Below, one piece after another: positions 35,872-45,059 of a stretch of DNA of 64,000 nt. Under the pieces are notes generated by a model. That model saw only the letters and a list, made by a program, of their open reading frames with translations, did no database searches and was not told the origin of the DNA. The translations under genes were made by a program, and so were the position numbers. Origin of the DNA: Marinomonas colpomeniae (GTDB lineage Bacteria; Pseudomonadota; Gammaproteobacteria; Pseudomonadales; Marinomonadaceae). Where the stretch lies: the NCBI RefSeq assembly GCF_014803385.1, contig NZ_JACYFC010000001.1, forward strand, positions 764,136 to 828,135, read 5' to 3'. How positions within the stretch are numbered: position 1 is the stretch's first letter; each line of letters begins with the position of its first letter.

Positions 35872-36129
35872 TTACCTTTTTATTTGTGTGAAAAGAGCGT
35901 CCAGCTCTGTCTCCGACTTAATTTCGATGTGGTCGCCTTTTAATATTTGATCTTCACCGATTTTGAGTTGTTCACGTAACTTGGCAAGCTTTAACTCTTT
36001 TACCCATTCGTCGTGGGTTTCCATAAACCTTAACGCTTCACGGACGACTTCACTGGCATTATTGTATAAGCCACTTTCAACTTTTGCTTTGATTCGAGCT
36101 TCTAACTCACTCGTAAGGGAAACATGCAT
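35872..36129 (-). CDS. parD: ParD-type antitoxin
   Basis: An 85-residue antitoxin. The N-terminal ribbon-helix-helix DNA-binding part covers VSLTSELEARIKAKVESG and YNNASEVVREALRFME (about residues 3-53). The C-terminal tail is charged and probably wraps the toxin. GAGGAG precedes the ATG by 2-5 nt. A perfect palindrome upstream is the likely operator for autoregulation with ParE. Confidence 0.93.
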   Translation of the reverse strand: MHVSLTSELEARIKAKVESGLYNNASEVVREALRFMETHDEWVKELKLAKLREQLKIGEDQILKGDHIEIKSETELDALFTQIKR

Positions 36130-36170
36130 TTCATACTCCTCGCTCTATGTTCTGATTGAAATATAACCAC

Positions 36171-36199
36171 AGATACAAAGATTATCAATCTTTGTATCT
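36171..36199. promoter_or_regulatory. Probable ParD operator palindrome
   Basis: A perfect 13-bp inverted repeat AGATACAAAGATT / AATCTTTGTATCT with a 3-nt centre, about 42 bp upstream of parD. Position and symmetry fit the autoregulatory operator bound by ParD dimers. Confidence 0.75.
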
Positions 36200-36230
36200 T
36201 CTCAATGCTGAAGCAAAGAATATTTCAGTT

Positions 36231-36363
36231 TTTACATGCATGCTTTATCTTACATGTTATCAATCTTGATACACTCCGTTCGACGCAACAACGTTGCGCG
36301 ACTTTATAGTGTTTCTGAGTCATTAAAAGAAAGTCTTTCTTCAACCTAAAGAAACACTCTATG
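36231..36363. repeat. 133-bp tandem repeat, unit A
   Basis: First of two adjacent 133-bp units. It contains TTTACATGCATGCTTTATCTT at the start, a GCAAC-AAC-GTTGC hairpin, and an inverted repeat AGTGTTTCT / AGAAACACT with a second nested AAGAAAG/CTTTCTT stem. No coding frame spans it. Confidence 0.9.
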
Positions 36364-36496
36364 TTTACATGCATGCTTTATCTTGCATATTAGAATCTCT
36401 GAAGATATTAGTTCGACGCAACAGAGTTGCGCGACCTTATGGTGTTTCTGAGTCATTAAAAGAAAGTATCTCTTCAGCCTAAAGAAACACTCTATG
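36364..36496. repeat. 133-bp tandem repeat, unit B
   Basis: Second unit, starting exactly where unit A ends and of equal length. It diverges from A mainly in the region after the first 21 bases, while the GTTTCTGAGTCATTAAAAGA segment and AAAGAAACACTCTATG end are kept. The outer inverted repeat is preserved, the nested one is weakened. Confidence 0.9.
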
Positions 36497-36576
36497 CCTT
36501 ACGCACTTGTTCGAATCGCTATTGTTTGTCGTGTACGAAAGGAATGAGTCGTTAAAGATTTTAAAGAGACTTTTTG

Positions 36577-36621
36577 GTTACTTTTACGGATCTGGGTAAA
36601 AGTTACACGCCCAGCAGGGCG
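36577..36621. other. Double-hairpin element
   Basis: Two neighbouring hairpins: GTTACTTTTAC pairs with GTAAAAGTTAC (36577-36606, one mismatch) and CGCCC-AGCA-GGGCG (36608-36621). They lie between the tandem repeat and rluA. Similar arrangements occur repeatedly in proteobacterial intergenic DNA, from memory; role unknown. Confidence 0.45.
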
Positions 36622-36683
36622 GAATAATGCTTAAGAATACAAAGCGTTGAATGGAGTCCAAAGAAGAAAATTTGCGATTAAAG

Positions 36684-37301
36684 CTAAAAAGGACAGGGCG
36701 CTACAAACGCTACCCAAGCCTTTGTAAAAGGATGCCGAAACTCCAACCGATAAGCATGAAGCAGTAACCGTGGTTCATTAGTGTATTCATCGTCGTAGAA
36801 TTCATCGCCTATGATACCGTGACCAAGGCTTTGCATGTGAACGCGAAGCTGATGAGAACGACCAGTGTAAGGTGTTAATCGAACACGTGTCGTATTGCCT
36901 TCATAGGCAATTGGTTCCCATAGGGTAATGGAGTCTTTGCTCCATTCGTCCGTGCAGACTATTTGCCTTGGACGGTTCGGCCAATCACAACGTAATGGCT
37001 TTCTTACTGAGCCACCTTCGCCTAACAGTTTGCCGCGCAACAGTGCTCGGTATTCTTTCTGTACTTCTCGTTCACGAAAATACGCATTCATGCGCTTTTG
37101 GCATTCATGGGTTTTCGCGACAAGGATGAGTCCAGAAGTGGCTTCGTCTAATCGATGAATGGTAAAGGCTTCACCAAATTCCTGCTCGGCTCTGTGCAAA
37201 ATAGAATCGAGTTTGTCTGGGCCCCTACCGGGCACAGACAAACAGTTAGCAGGTTTATTGACGACGGCGAACCATTCATCTTCATAGAGTATGTCTAGCA
37301 A
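36684..37301 (-). CDS. rluA: Pseudouridine synthase RluA
   Basis: A 205-residue RNA pseudouridine synthase, about the length of RluA. The catalytic Asp lies in HRLDEATSGL (about residues 49-58). Other family parts are VNKPANCLSVPGRG near the start, KEYRALLRG and TGRSHQLRVHMQSLGHGIIGD. It probably modifies 23S rRNA U746 and tRNA U32. The start is TTG at 37301, 6 bp after the rapA stop; no in-frame ATG would preserve the first strand. The rapA-rluA order is conserved in gammaproteobacteria. Confidence 0.92.
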   Translation of the reverse strand: MLDILYEDEWFAVVNKPANCLSVPGRGPDKLDSILHRAEQEFGEAFTIHRLDEATSGLILVAKTHECQKRMNAYFREREVQKEYRALLRGKLLGEGGSVRKPLRCDWPNRPRQIVCTDEWSKDSITLWEPIAYEGNTTRVRLTPYTGRSHQLRVHMQSLGHGIIGDEFYDDEYTNEPRLLLHAYRLEFRHPFTKAWVAFVAPCPF

Positions 37302-37307
37302 CTAAGC

Positions 37308-40136
37308 TTATTCCGGCTTAGTGGTTAAGATGATACGAATCGCGTCGAGACGGATTTGGTGTTCATCAATACGAACGAGACCTTCTTGCATGTTGTTTTC
37401 CAAGAGCTCAATGTCTTCATCACGAATCGCTTCGTTGAATTCTTTCAATTCGATGAGTCGATCAATCTCGCTTTGACAACGATGTTGATAGGTCGATTTA
37501 GCCGCATGAACAATCGGTCGTGCTTGATCTTGTGCGTTTAGCTGATGCGCTTGAAGCACTTCAATCAAGTTTTTACGCAAGGCCGCGACCCATTGTTCTG
37601 CGACTCGGTTTGGTACACCTTTCAGTTTTTCTGCCCATTTATCGGCGGTGAATTGCTGATGTAGGAACTTGCCATTGGAATCCGACAATTGCCACATTGG
37701 TGTCATCGGTAGAGATTGTGTGAGCTTTAAACGCGGGTGCGCTGTGGCTTCAATCACAAACATACTTTCGACTAATACTGTGCCTTCTGGAAGCGCAGAA
37801 ATTGGTAAAATAGCCGATGTTAGCTTACCAGAATCAAACCCTTGGACTTCATCCATCAGCATGGTGATAAGCGGATGTTCCCACGTAGCAAAGGCGACGC
37901 TTTCGCGTTGGCTTGCTTGACGGCGATCTAGCATCAGCATTTTGCCTTCTTCTTCTATGCCCGGTAACGCTTCTAGCATCATGTCAGTAGAAGGGCGTAG
38001 GAACCACGCAGCTTTTTCTGGTGTGTCGTCCATGCAATCCGCATAAATATTAAACGCGTGAGTTACTTGTTCAATATAATGATGCAGACCTTTGGTTGCC
38101 TGATGATTAATTTGTTCGATAAGGTCTTTCGCTTCTTCTGGGCGACAAGAACTCATTTCTAATAAGCGATTACGACCCGCTTCCATTTTTTTCAAAATGG
38201 CTTCGTGGTAGATGTGTGCTTCTTTCAGCAAATCTGTATCGTCATCTTCGCCATGTAAATAAGAATGTAAGCTGTCACCAAAAGCTTCTTCTACTTTTCC
38301 GCCAGAACCTGTTGTACGGCAAAAAGCGTTAAGTGCATGGTGATACCAATTGAACAGGCGCTCTTGTACGCTTTGGTTTATATAAGGCACATGAATTTGA
38401 ACATCGTTTAGCTGCCCTAGACGATCCAAGCGACCAATGCGTTGCTCTAGTAAATCAGGGTGCTCTGGCAAATCGTACATGACGATATGATGGCTAAATT
38501 GGAAGTTACGACCTTCACTGCCTATTTCTGAACACACTAGAATTTGCGCGCCGTCTTCGTCTGCAAAGTACGCAGCCGCTCGGTCACGGTGAATCAACGG
38601 CATTTGCTCGTGGAAGTCGGCGCTTTGGAAACCAGCAAAGGTTAGTTGATCGTTAAGCCATTGAGCCATGTCTGCTGAGTGACAAATCACAAGGACTTTG
38701 TCTGCTTGGCATTCTAGGAATTCTTTTAGCCACAACCAGCGTGGATCTTTTTCCCACAATCCATCAGAGACGTCCGTTTCTGGCAATACGTGATGGCTTG
38801 CAGACTCGAAGAATTCATTGTTTTCGAGTGGGTAGGAATGTAGGTAACGATCTGGGAAACCACCAACAGCGGCCCGTGTGTTACGGAACATTTCGCGTCC
38901 AGTACCATGTCTATCAATTAACCAACTAATAGCGTCTTTTGCCGCTTGGGTTTGAGCGCTGCCAGTTGTAGTGGTTAATTCAACGAACCAGTCTTTGGCT
39001 TTTACTTCGTTCAAATAAGAGCCAAATGCTTCATTCCAGTTTAGTGCTGCTGTTTCGCTGTCTTCTTCACTAAACGGCAATAAAGCTTCTGCTAGTTCGG
39101 CGGCCTGCTTGAATTCGTTCTGTTGTGCTTGGTAACGATCAAAATCGTGATAATGGTCGGCATCCAATAGTTGTAAACGAGAGAAATGCTCACGTTCGCC
39201 GGTTTGTTCTGGCGTTGCACTCAATAGCAATAAAGATTCCGTTTTAGCGGCCAAACGAGCCACGACTTGATAGCCAATACTTGGTGTTTCTGGGTGCCAA
39301 GCTAAATGGTGTGCTTCATCCACAATGACCATGTCCCATTCTGCGTCAAGCATGTGCTGAGTCGCTTTCGGGTGTTGGCTCGCCCAATCGATTGGCGAGA
39401 TAACAAATGGCTGTTGTTCAAATGGATTGTCGTCACCTTCCATGAAGTCTTCGTAGACAGACTCATTTATTAATGAGAATGGTTGATGGAAGCGACGTAA
39501 CATTTCAACCAGCCATTGGTGTTGAAGGTTGGTTGGCGTCAGAATAAGAACGCGCTTACATAGACCGTTTAAAAGGCGTTGATGCAATATTAAGCCGGCT
39601 TCTAGGGTTTTCCCCATGCCGACTTCGTCACACAAAAGTGCACGGGCTTTTGGTCTATTCGCAATGTTATGAGCTAAATAGATTTGATGAGGAAGAAGCT
39701 CCGCTTTTAATCCCATTAAGCCACGAACAGGTGATGCGGCATTAGCAGCTTGGTGTTCTAGGGTATGACGACGTAAGTCAAACCACATACGACGTGCAGG
39801 AGACAACGCTAATAAAGAGTCCAGTTCGTTTTTATCATTACGAGGGAACTGAATAAGCGATTCTTCTAACCAATCGTCATCATCGTTGATACGGTATTCA
39901 ATAAGGCCGTCAATGTCTTCTACTTCTAAGATGACATAAGTTTCGTCTTGGAAGTAGAGCTCATCACCAGCGGTTAAAGTGCGTCGAACAAGACTGGTTT
40001 GGTCATGTGAGTATTGACGGTCTGTTTCCGCATCAGGAAAGTGTATTGTGAAAGACTTGTTTTGATTGTCTACTATCATGCCTACGCCGAGATCAGGCTC
40101 GTTGCGGCTACTCCATCTTTGTCCAGTTTGGTACAT
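37308..40136 (-). CDS. rapA: RNA polymerase-associated ATPase RapA
   Basis: A 942-residue Swi2/Snf2-type protein. N-terminal Tudor-like domains (about 1-110) precede the helicase core: Walker A DEVGMGKTLEAGL (about 171), DEAH box VDEAHHLAW (about 280), and the second RecA lobe with SEIGSEGRNFQFSHH and QRIGRLDRLGQ (about 565-590). RapA binds RNA polymerase and promotes its recycling. It starts 2 bp after yigZ and is followed by rluA, so the three form an operon. Confidence 0.96.
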   Translation of the reverse strand: MYQTGQRWSSRNEPDLGVGMIVDNQNKSFTIHFPDAETDRQYSHDQTSLVRRTLTAGDELYFQDETYVILEVEDIDGLIEYRINDDDDWLEESLIQFPRNDKNELDSLLALSPARRMWFDLRRHTLEHQAANAASPVRGLMGLKAELLPHQIYLAHNIANRPKARALLCDEVGMGKTLEAGLILHQRLLNGLCKRVLILTPTNLQHQWLVEMLRRFHQPFSLINESVYEDFMEGDDNPFEQQPFVISPIDWASQHPKATQHMLDAEWDMVIVDEAHHLAWHPETPSIGYQVVARLAAKTESLLLLSATPEQTGEREHFSRLQLLDADHYHDFDRYQAQQNEFKQAAELAEALLPFSEEDSETAALNWNEAFGSYLNEVKAKDWFVELTTTTGSAQTQAAKDAISWLIDRHGTGREMFRNTRAAVGGFPDRYLHSYPLENNEFFESASHHVLPETDVSDGLWEKDPRWLWLKEFLECQADKVLVICHSADMAQWLNDQLTFAGFQSADFHEQMPLIHRDRAAAYFADEDGAQILVCSEIGSEGRNFQFSHHIVMYDLPEHPDLLEQRIGRLDRLGQLNDVQIHVPYINQSVQERLFNWYHHALNAFCRTTGSGGKVEEAFGDSLHSYLHGEDDDTDLLKEAHIYHEAILKKMEAGRNRLLEMSSCRPEEAKDLIEQINHQATKGLHHYIEQVTHAFNIYADCMDDTPEKAAWFLRPSTDMMLEALPGIEEEGKMLMLDRRQASQRESVAFATWEHPLITMLMDEVQGFDSGKLTSAILPISALPEGTVLVESMFVIEATAHPRLKLTQSLPMTPMWQLSDSNGKFLHQQFTADKWAEKLKGVPNRVAEQWVAALRKNLIEVLQAHQLNAQDQARPIVHAAKSTYQHRCQSEIDRLIELKEFNEAIRDEDIELLENNMQEGLVRIDEHQIRLDAIRIILTTKPE

Positions 40137-40138
40137 GG

Positions 40139-40756
40139 TTATGCGTTGTCCGGTTCAATTAAAGTTAAGCTACCTTGGCACAAATCCGTCAGTATGACTT
40201 TTTGCTCAGGCCAAGTACGTTCAATAACAGCAAGGTTAATTACTATGTTGTCACTGTAGGTTTTATCGGTTATTTCTATGTCACTCTGTTCTAGCCAATA
40301 TTCAACCTTTCCTAATAAAGAGTAGGCGATTTTTAGCTCAACAGGGGAACGGGGGTAAACTTTCTCATGTTCTGTGTGTAAAAGTGCTTCTTGTGTTGCT
40401 TGACTGTAGGCTCTTACTAAGCCGCCAGCGCCCAATTTTATGCCACCAAAAAAGCGTGTTACTACCACCGTTGTTTCACCAAAATCTGAATGTTGTAAAA
40501 CATTCATCATGGGTTTTCCTGCGGTGCCTTTTGGTTCACCATCATCACTTTGGTCCCACAAATGCACATTGTTAGGCGCGCCAGCAACGAAGCTCCAGCA
40601 ATTATGGTTGGCGTCTGGATACTTAGCCCGCATTTCATTGATAAATGCTTTCGCTGCTTCACGACCATTTGTTCTGCTTACCGTAGTAATGAACTGGCTA
40701 TTTTTGATTTCAAGATCAAAGCGTTGCGTGTGTGTTGGGCTTAGGTAGTAATCCAT
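40139..40756 (-). CDS. yigZ: YigZ/IMPACT family protein
   Basis: A 205-residue protein of the YigZ family. The N-terminal IMPACT domain shows SQFITTVSRTN, HNCWSF, DDGEPKGTAGKPMM (about residues 71-84) and VVVTRFFGGIKLGAGGLVRAY. The C-terminal part is a small EF-G-like domain. It is thought to act in translation or proteolysis control; biochemistry is unsettled. It is first in yigZ-rapA-rluA and divergent from rmuC. Confidence 0.92.
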   Translation of the reverse strand: MDYYLSPTHTQRFDLEIKNSQFITTVSRTNGREAAKAFINEMRAKYPDANHNCWSFVAGAPNNVHLWDQSDDGEPKGTAGKPMMNVLQHSDFGETTVVVTRFFGGIKLGAGGLVRAYSQATQEALLHTEHEKVYPRSPVELKIAYSLLGKVEYWLEQSDIEITDKTYSDNIVINLAVIERTWPEQKVILTDLCQGSLTLIEPDNA

Positions 40757-40810
40757 GTAAACTTGCTTAACGGTTGTTTTCTCTATAAAAAATAGTGAGT
40801 TTTAATTCAT

Positions 40811-42121
40811 ATGACAGATTGGCTTTCACAATCAGTTTGGGTGTTATCGGGCTTTTGCATCGGCGCGATTCTTCTTTCTGGCATTGCTGCCGCTATTGTA
40901 CAGGCTATGCGTCGTGAGTGGCAGCGTACACAAGAAAAAATGCAGCAACAAAACGAGGAATTATTACGACTTTTAGAACAATCGAAAGATCAAATTCATT
41001 ATTTGGAAAAAGAGTCGCTGACATTAGAGCAGCAATTTGCTGCCGCGCAGAATATTTGGCAAGAAAAAGAAGTCTTTTATCGTGAGCAAAAAAAGCACAA
41101 TGAGACAGAGTTTAAACAATTAGCGCACGATATTATGAGTCAGCAAGGACTGCAATTGGCGAAAGAGAACGAGCGCCAGCTTGGTACTTTGTTAACGCCG
41201 TTAGGTTCACAGATTCAGAAGTTTCAGGAAAGCGTAGAAAAGAGTTACCAAGAAGAAGCTCGTGAGCGCTTCTCTTTGGTAAAAGAAATTAAAGGCTTGC
41301 AGTTGCTTAATCAAAAAATAAGCGATGATGCTGTGAGTTTAACTCACGCCTTAAAAGGCCAAAATAAGTTACAAGGCGGTTGGGGAGAAGTCATTCTTGA
41401 GCGCATTCTTGAACGTTCTGGTTTGGAAAAAGGTCGTGAATACGATGTGCAAGCGTCTTATCAAACCGAAGAAGGGCGACGGCTTCAACCTGACGTAGTG
41501 ATTCACCTTCCTGAAGGCAAACAAATTGTCGTTGATTCTAAAATGGTCTTGATTAGTTATTTAGCCTACATGGAAGCGGATACAGACGAAGACAGAAATA
41601 GAGCACTGAAACAGCATCTTGATGCGGTTCGTCGACATATGAAAGATTTGAGTGCTAAGTCCTATCACGATTTGCCGGGAATCACATCGCTGGACTTTGT
41701 TTTGCTATTTATTCCTATTGAAGCGGCATTTGGTTTAGCGTTACAGGGTGATAATGGCTTATTTAGTGAAGCGTTTGAGCACAACATCATTATTGTTGGT
41801 CCGTCTAATTTATTGGCGACATTACGTACCATTCAGAATATTTGGCGTAATGAAAAACAGAGTCAAAATGCTATTGAAATTGCTCGCCAAGCGGGCGCTA
41901 TGTACGATAAGTTTTCAGGTTTTGTGCAAGACATGGACGATATTGGTAGCAAGTTGGAGGCGGTTAATCGCAGTCATGATTCTGCTTTTAAAAAGCTTAC
42001 CGTAGGTCGAGGTAATTTGGTTTCTCGAGCTGAAAAACTCAAACAAATGGGAGCGAAAACAAACAAATCTTTGCCTGAAACGTATCTTAATGACGATCGT
42101 TTAAATGATGAAAACCATTAG
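40811..42121 (+). CDS. rmuC: DNA recombination protein RmuC
   Basis: A 436-residue membrane-anchored protein: TM near residues 9-30, a long coiled coil (about 35-110), and the RmuC nuclease-like domain (about 185-390) with QGGWGEVILERILERSGL, LQPDVVIHLPEGKQIVVDSKM and DFVLLFIPIEAAF. RmuC limits inversions between short repeats. The last 4 bp overlap the convergent CDF transporter gene, so no terminator separates them. Confidence 0.95.
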   Translation: MTDWLSQSVWVLSGFCIGAILLSGIAAAIVQAMRREWQRTQEKMQQQNEELLRLLEQSKDQIHYLEKESLTLEQQFAAAQNIWQEKEVFYREQKKHNETEFKQLAHDIMSQQGLQLAKENERQLGTLLTPLGSQIQKFQESVEKSYQEEARERFSLVKEIKGLQLLNQKISDDAVSLTHALKGQNKLQGGWGEVILERILERSGLEKGREYDVQASYQTEEGRRLQPDVVIHLPEGKQIVVDSKMVLISYLAYMEADTDEDRNRALKQHLDAVRRHMKDLSAKSYHDLPGITSLDFVLLFIPIEAAFGLALQGDNGLFSEAFEHNIIIVGPSNLLATLRTIQNIWRNEKQSQNAIEIARQAGAMYDKFSGFVQDMDDIGSKLEAVNRSHDSAFKKLTVGRGNLVSRAEKLKQMGAKTNKSLPETYLNDDRLNDENH

Positions 42122-43293
42122 GAAAAAGACCACAGTACGATGGCTTTTTGAATGTAATGTGTTGTTTGTAAGTCTAGAAGAATCCCCGCCGTTAGCCGTT
42201 TCAGATCTGCACCTTCTGGAACTTTATCTGATTGTGCAATGATTTCTATGTTTAGATTATTATTTAAATAGTGGAGTCGAGTATTTGGGATATCTAAGTA
42301 AGTCGTATGCTGGCGTAATAAGAAGCCTAAATCTGCAAGTATTTGGTGTCTAGCAGGTAGTTTTAACAGTGGCGGTTTGCCTGATTCTGGTCTTTCGATA
42401 AAACTTTCCGTTTGAATTTTTTCATCTGTGTCTATGTGCACCATCACATCTTCTACTTGAGGATGGGCTTTTTTAATGGTGTAGCCGACTAGATCCCCTA
42501 GGTAATGACCTTCACTAACACTGGCATGACTAGGAACGTGTATATGCATATCTAAATACACTTTTCCAGCCATAGATCTTGCTCTGATGTCATGAGGGGC
42601 CATGACGTTCTTTAAGCTATTGGCGGTTTCTTTTATTTGAGCAATAAGTTTTGGGTCAGGTGCGGTATCAACCAATTCTGCAAGGTTTTCCCAAACCATG
42701 CTAACCGCCATTTTTCCGATTAGTAATGCCACAACTATTGAGGCAACTATATCGGCCCAAGCGTAACCAAAATACACTCCGATTAATCCAACAAGTACCG
42801 CTACAGAAGACAAGGCGTCGCTACGACTGTGCCATGCATTAGCAATCAACATTTTGCTGTTAATTTGATCTCCTGCTTTCTTTGTATAATGAAAAATGGC
42901 TTCTTTAACAATAATAGTTAACAGAAGTGCCACTAGTCCATACCAAGTAAACTGTGCCTGTATGCCTTCCGCCTGTGCGGCAATGGATTGATAAGCAATG
43001 CCAATGGCAACAATAATGAGCACCATACCTAAAAAGACAGTGGTGAGGGTTTCAAAGCGAAGATGACCGTAAGGATGATTTTCGTCTGGCCCTTGTCGTG
43101 AGTTTGCAGAAGCAAAGTACACAAAAACATCGGTAACTAAATCGGATAGAGAGTGAATACCATCGGCCATAAGGGCTTGAGATTGGGAAAAATATCCTGC
43201 AAAGATTTTTGCTAAGCCTAAAAGAGCATCCCAAAAAGCGCCTACAAGTGTGACTCGTTTTGCAATGTCTTGTTCTTGCATTTGTTTTGACAT
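42118..43293 (-). CDS. Cation diffusion facilitator transporter
   Basis: A 391-residue inner-membrane metal antiporter with about six helices (residues 12-220) and a cytoplasmic domain. The metal site is visible as ADGIHSLSDLVTD (about 43-55, HxxxD type) and AWHSRSDALSS (about 152). It has a longer C-terminal extension than FieF (about 90 residues) with a partly repeated alpha/beta pattern. Likely substrates are Zn, Fe or Mn; not assigned. Convergent with rmuC. Confidence 0.92.
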   Translation of the reverse strand: MSKQMQEQDIAKRVTLVGAFWDALLGLAKIFAGYFSQSQALMADGIHSLSDLVTDVFVYFASANSRQGPDENHPYGHLRFETLTTVFLGMVLIIVAIGIAYQSIAAQAEGIQAQFTWYGLVALLLTIIVKEAIFHYTKKAGDQINSKMLIANAWHSRSDALSSVAVLVGLIGVYFGYAWADIVASIVVALLIGKMAVSMVWENLAELVDTAPDPKLIAQIKETANSLKNVMAPHDIRARSMAGKVYLDMHIHVPSHASVSEGHYLGDLVGYTIKKAHPQVEDVMVHIDTDEKIQTESFIERPESGKPPLLKLPARHQILADLGFLLRQHTTYLDIPNTRLHYLNNNLNIEIIAQSDKVPEGADLKRLTAGILLDLQTTHYIQKAIVLWSFS

Positions 43294-43404
43294 TTATTCA
43301 CTCAATAATGATAAAAAATGTTGTGGTGTGATGGCTTTTTTAGGTTTGTTTTTTGATATTTAAAGCGCATCACCATCTTTATTGGCTTAGCGGATGTTCT
43401 CCCC

Positions 43405-43435
43405 AAGCTTATCCACGACATCTGTGGAAAAGCTT
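43405..43435. repeat. Inverted repeat with DnaA-box-like halves
   Basis: AAGCTTATCCAC and GTGGAAAAGCTT face each other across 7 bp with one mismatch. Each arm contains a near DnaA-box sequence (TTATCCACG, TTTTCCACA). It lies between the rdgC stop and the CDF gene start; without a T run it is a poor terminator. Confidence 0.5.
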
Positions 43436-43449
43436 AGGCAAAAGATGGC

Positions 43450-44346
43450 TTAGTCGATTTCAAACCAGAGTGCGTATGAAGCAAAAAACTCGCGCATGGT
43501 TAGAGACATCAAAGAGAAGTTCGCATCCATATCAGATTGACCACCGCCTTGTGAATCATTAAACGCCGCTTCTTTTAGAGCGTCATCGAATTTGATTTTG
43601 CGTAAGGTTAGGTCGTCATGTAATACGAAGCTAAGTTTGTCTGTCCAACGCAATGCCAAATTTTTCACAGCCATACCTTGTTCTAAATGGCGTGTAACAT
43701 CTTCTGACAATGGTTCTAATGCTTTAAAACGAATGGTTGCTTTGTCTTCAGAACCATCTTGAATTTCACATTCATCACCGGTTTCTAGGCTGCTTGGTAC
43801 TTCGTTTTTCACCAACCAATCTGTCATTAGAGAAGAAGGGGCTACTTGTGCTTGTAATGGTGACATTGGGAAGCTGCCAAGCGTGGTTTGTAAGTGCTTG
43901 AATAGTAATTCTGTCATGCCAGCATTAGTGCTGTTGATAACTAAAATTTTGGCTTTTAAGTCAATGTACGCCCAAATATCTGTACGTTTTGAAAACGCTT
44001 TTGGGCGCAAGGTGAAAACAAGCTCGTCTTTCATGTCTGTTTGTTCTTTACGGCCTACTTTACGACCTTCAAGAAGCTCAATCTCAGCGACTTTATTCTC
44101 TAATTCTTCACGAACAACGGAAGATGGTAAGACTTTTTCTTCTTTTCCTGCACGAAATAACAAGCAGCGGTCACTGGCTAGACTCCATTGCTCGCTGTTG
44201 CGGATGAGAGGCATCCAACCGAAAGAGAATTCATCCTGAGAACCGCATTCTGTTAGAGGGAATTCAGGGATTTTTTCAATAAGTTCATTTGTATCGAGTG
44301 ATTCTGTGTCTTTTAGTTGAAATATTTGGGCGTTCTTGAACCACAT
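43450..44346 (-). CDS. rdgC: Recombination-associated protein RdgC
   Basis: A 298-residue DNA-binding protein of normal length. The N-terminus MWFKNAQIFQL and the central KAFSKRTDIWAYID and LRWTDKLSFVL stretches are characteristic. RdgC forms a ring around DNA and restrains RecA. GAGAG is 7 nt before the ATG; the tdk stop is only 2 bp upstream, so both are co-transcribed. Confidence 0.95.
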   Translation of the reverse strand: MWFKNAQIFQLKDTESLDTNELIEKIPEFPLTECGSQDEFSFGWMPLIRNSEQWSLASDRCLLFRAGKEEKVLPSSVVREELENKVAEIELLEGRKVGRKEQTDMKDELVFTLRPKAFSKRTDIWAYIDLKAKILVINSTNAGMTELLFKHLQTTLGSFPMSPLQAQVAPSSLMTDWLVKNEVPSSLETGDECEIQDGSEDKATIRFKALEPLSEDVTRHLEQGMAVKNLALRWTDKLSFVLHDDLTLRKIKFDDALKEAAFNDSQGGGQSDMDANFSLMSLTMREFFASYALWFEID

Positions 44347-44348
44347 AA

Positions 44349-44927
44349 TTAGTCTCTCACTGCTTCTTTAAAGTGTTTTCGACAAACAGATAAGTAGCGA
44401 TCATTGCCGCCAATTTCTACCTGTGCGCCTTCCTTAACAGGAATTCCTTGCTCATTAAGTCGAATGACCATGGTAGCTTTACTACCACAATGACACACGG
44501 TTTTTAATTCAATTAATTTGTCAGACCAAGCTAATAACGCTTGGCTTCCTTCAAATAGTTCACCTTGAAAATCAGTACGTATACCAAAAGCCAACACAGG
44601 AATGTGCATTTTATCAACAATTTCAGATAAATCGTAAACTTGCTCTTTGGTTAAAAACTGAGCTTCATCTATTAAAATGCAATTTAAAGTATTGTCTTGA
44701 TTGTCATTATTTACTAATTGAGTAATGTCTGTGGTTCGATCAAACAAGCTGGCGTCTGCTGAAATACCAATACGAGAGGCAATTTTACCCGATTCAAAAC
44801 GGTCATCTATTAAAGCCGTCATCAGTAAAACACGCATTCCTCGCTCTTGGTAATTATGAGCCGATTGTAATAAAACGGTTGATTTTCCTGCGTTCATCGC
44901 TGAATAGTAATAGTACAGTTTGGCCAT
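44349..44927 (-). CDS. tdk: Thymidine kinase
   Basis: A 192-residue enzyme that phosphorylates thymidine for nucleotide salvage. P-loop [15 protein letters not shown] (about residues 9-23), LIDEAQFL with the catalytic Glu (about 86-93), and a C-terminal zinc lasso from CHCGSKA (about 144-150) and CRKH (about 182). It is first in the tdk-rdgC pair. Confidence 0.96.
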   Translation of the reverse strand: MAKLYYYYSAMNAGKSTVLLQSAHNYQERGMRVLLMTALIDDRFESGKIASRIGISADASLFDRTTDITQLVNNDNQDNTLNCILIDEAQFLTKEQVYDLSEIVDKMHIPVLAFGIRTDFQGELFEGSQALLAWSDKLIELKTVCHCGSKATMVIRLNEQGIPVKEGAQVEIGGNDRYLSVCRKHFKEAVRD

Positions 44928-45059
44928 ATTAAGTCTGTTTATTCAGGTTGTTTGATAAATTGGCTGATGAGTATATCAAATCACTATTATGAGTGGGATT
45001 TTTTCAAATAATAAATAATAGGCGGTGATGCTTTTTAATTGGAGGTGATTTAGATTTTT

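Noticed and set aside
36231-36496. CRISPR array
   Set aside because: There are only two long adjacent units without spacers, and no cas genes are present.
40440-40748. 102-codon plus-strand frame inside yigZ
   Set aside because: It is antisense to the clearly coding yigZ gene and shows no family features.
43353-43562. 69-codon plus-strand frame overlapping the rdgC end
   Set aside because: It is mostly antisense to rdgC, has no ribosome site and has low-complexity basic composition.
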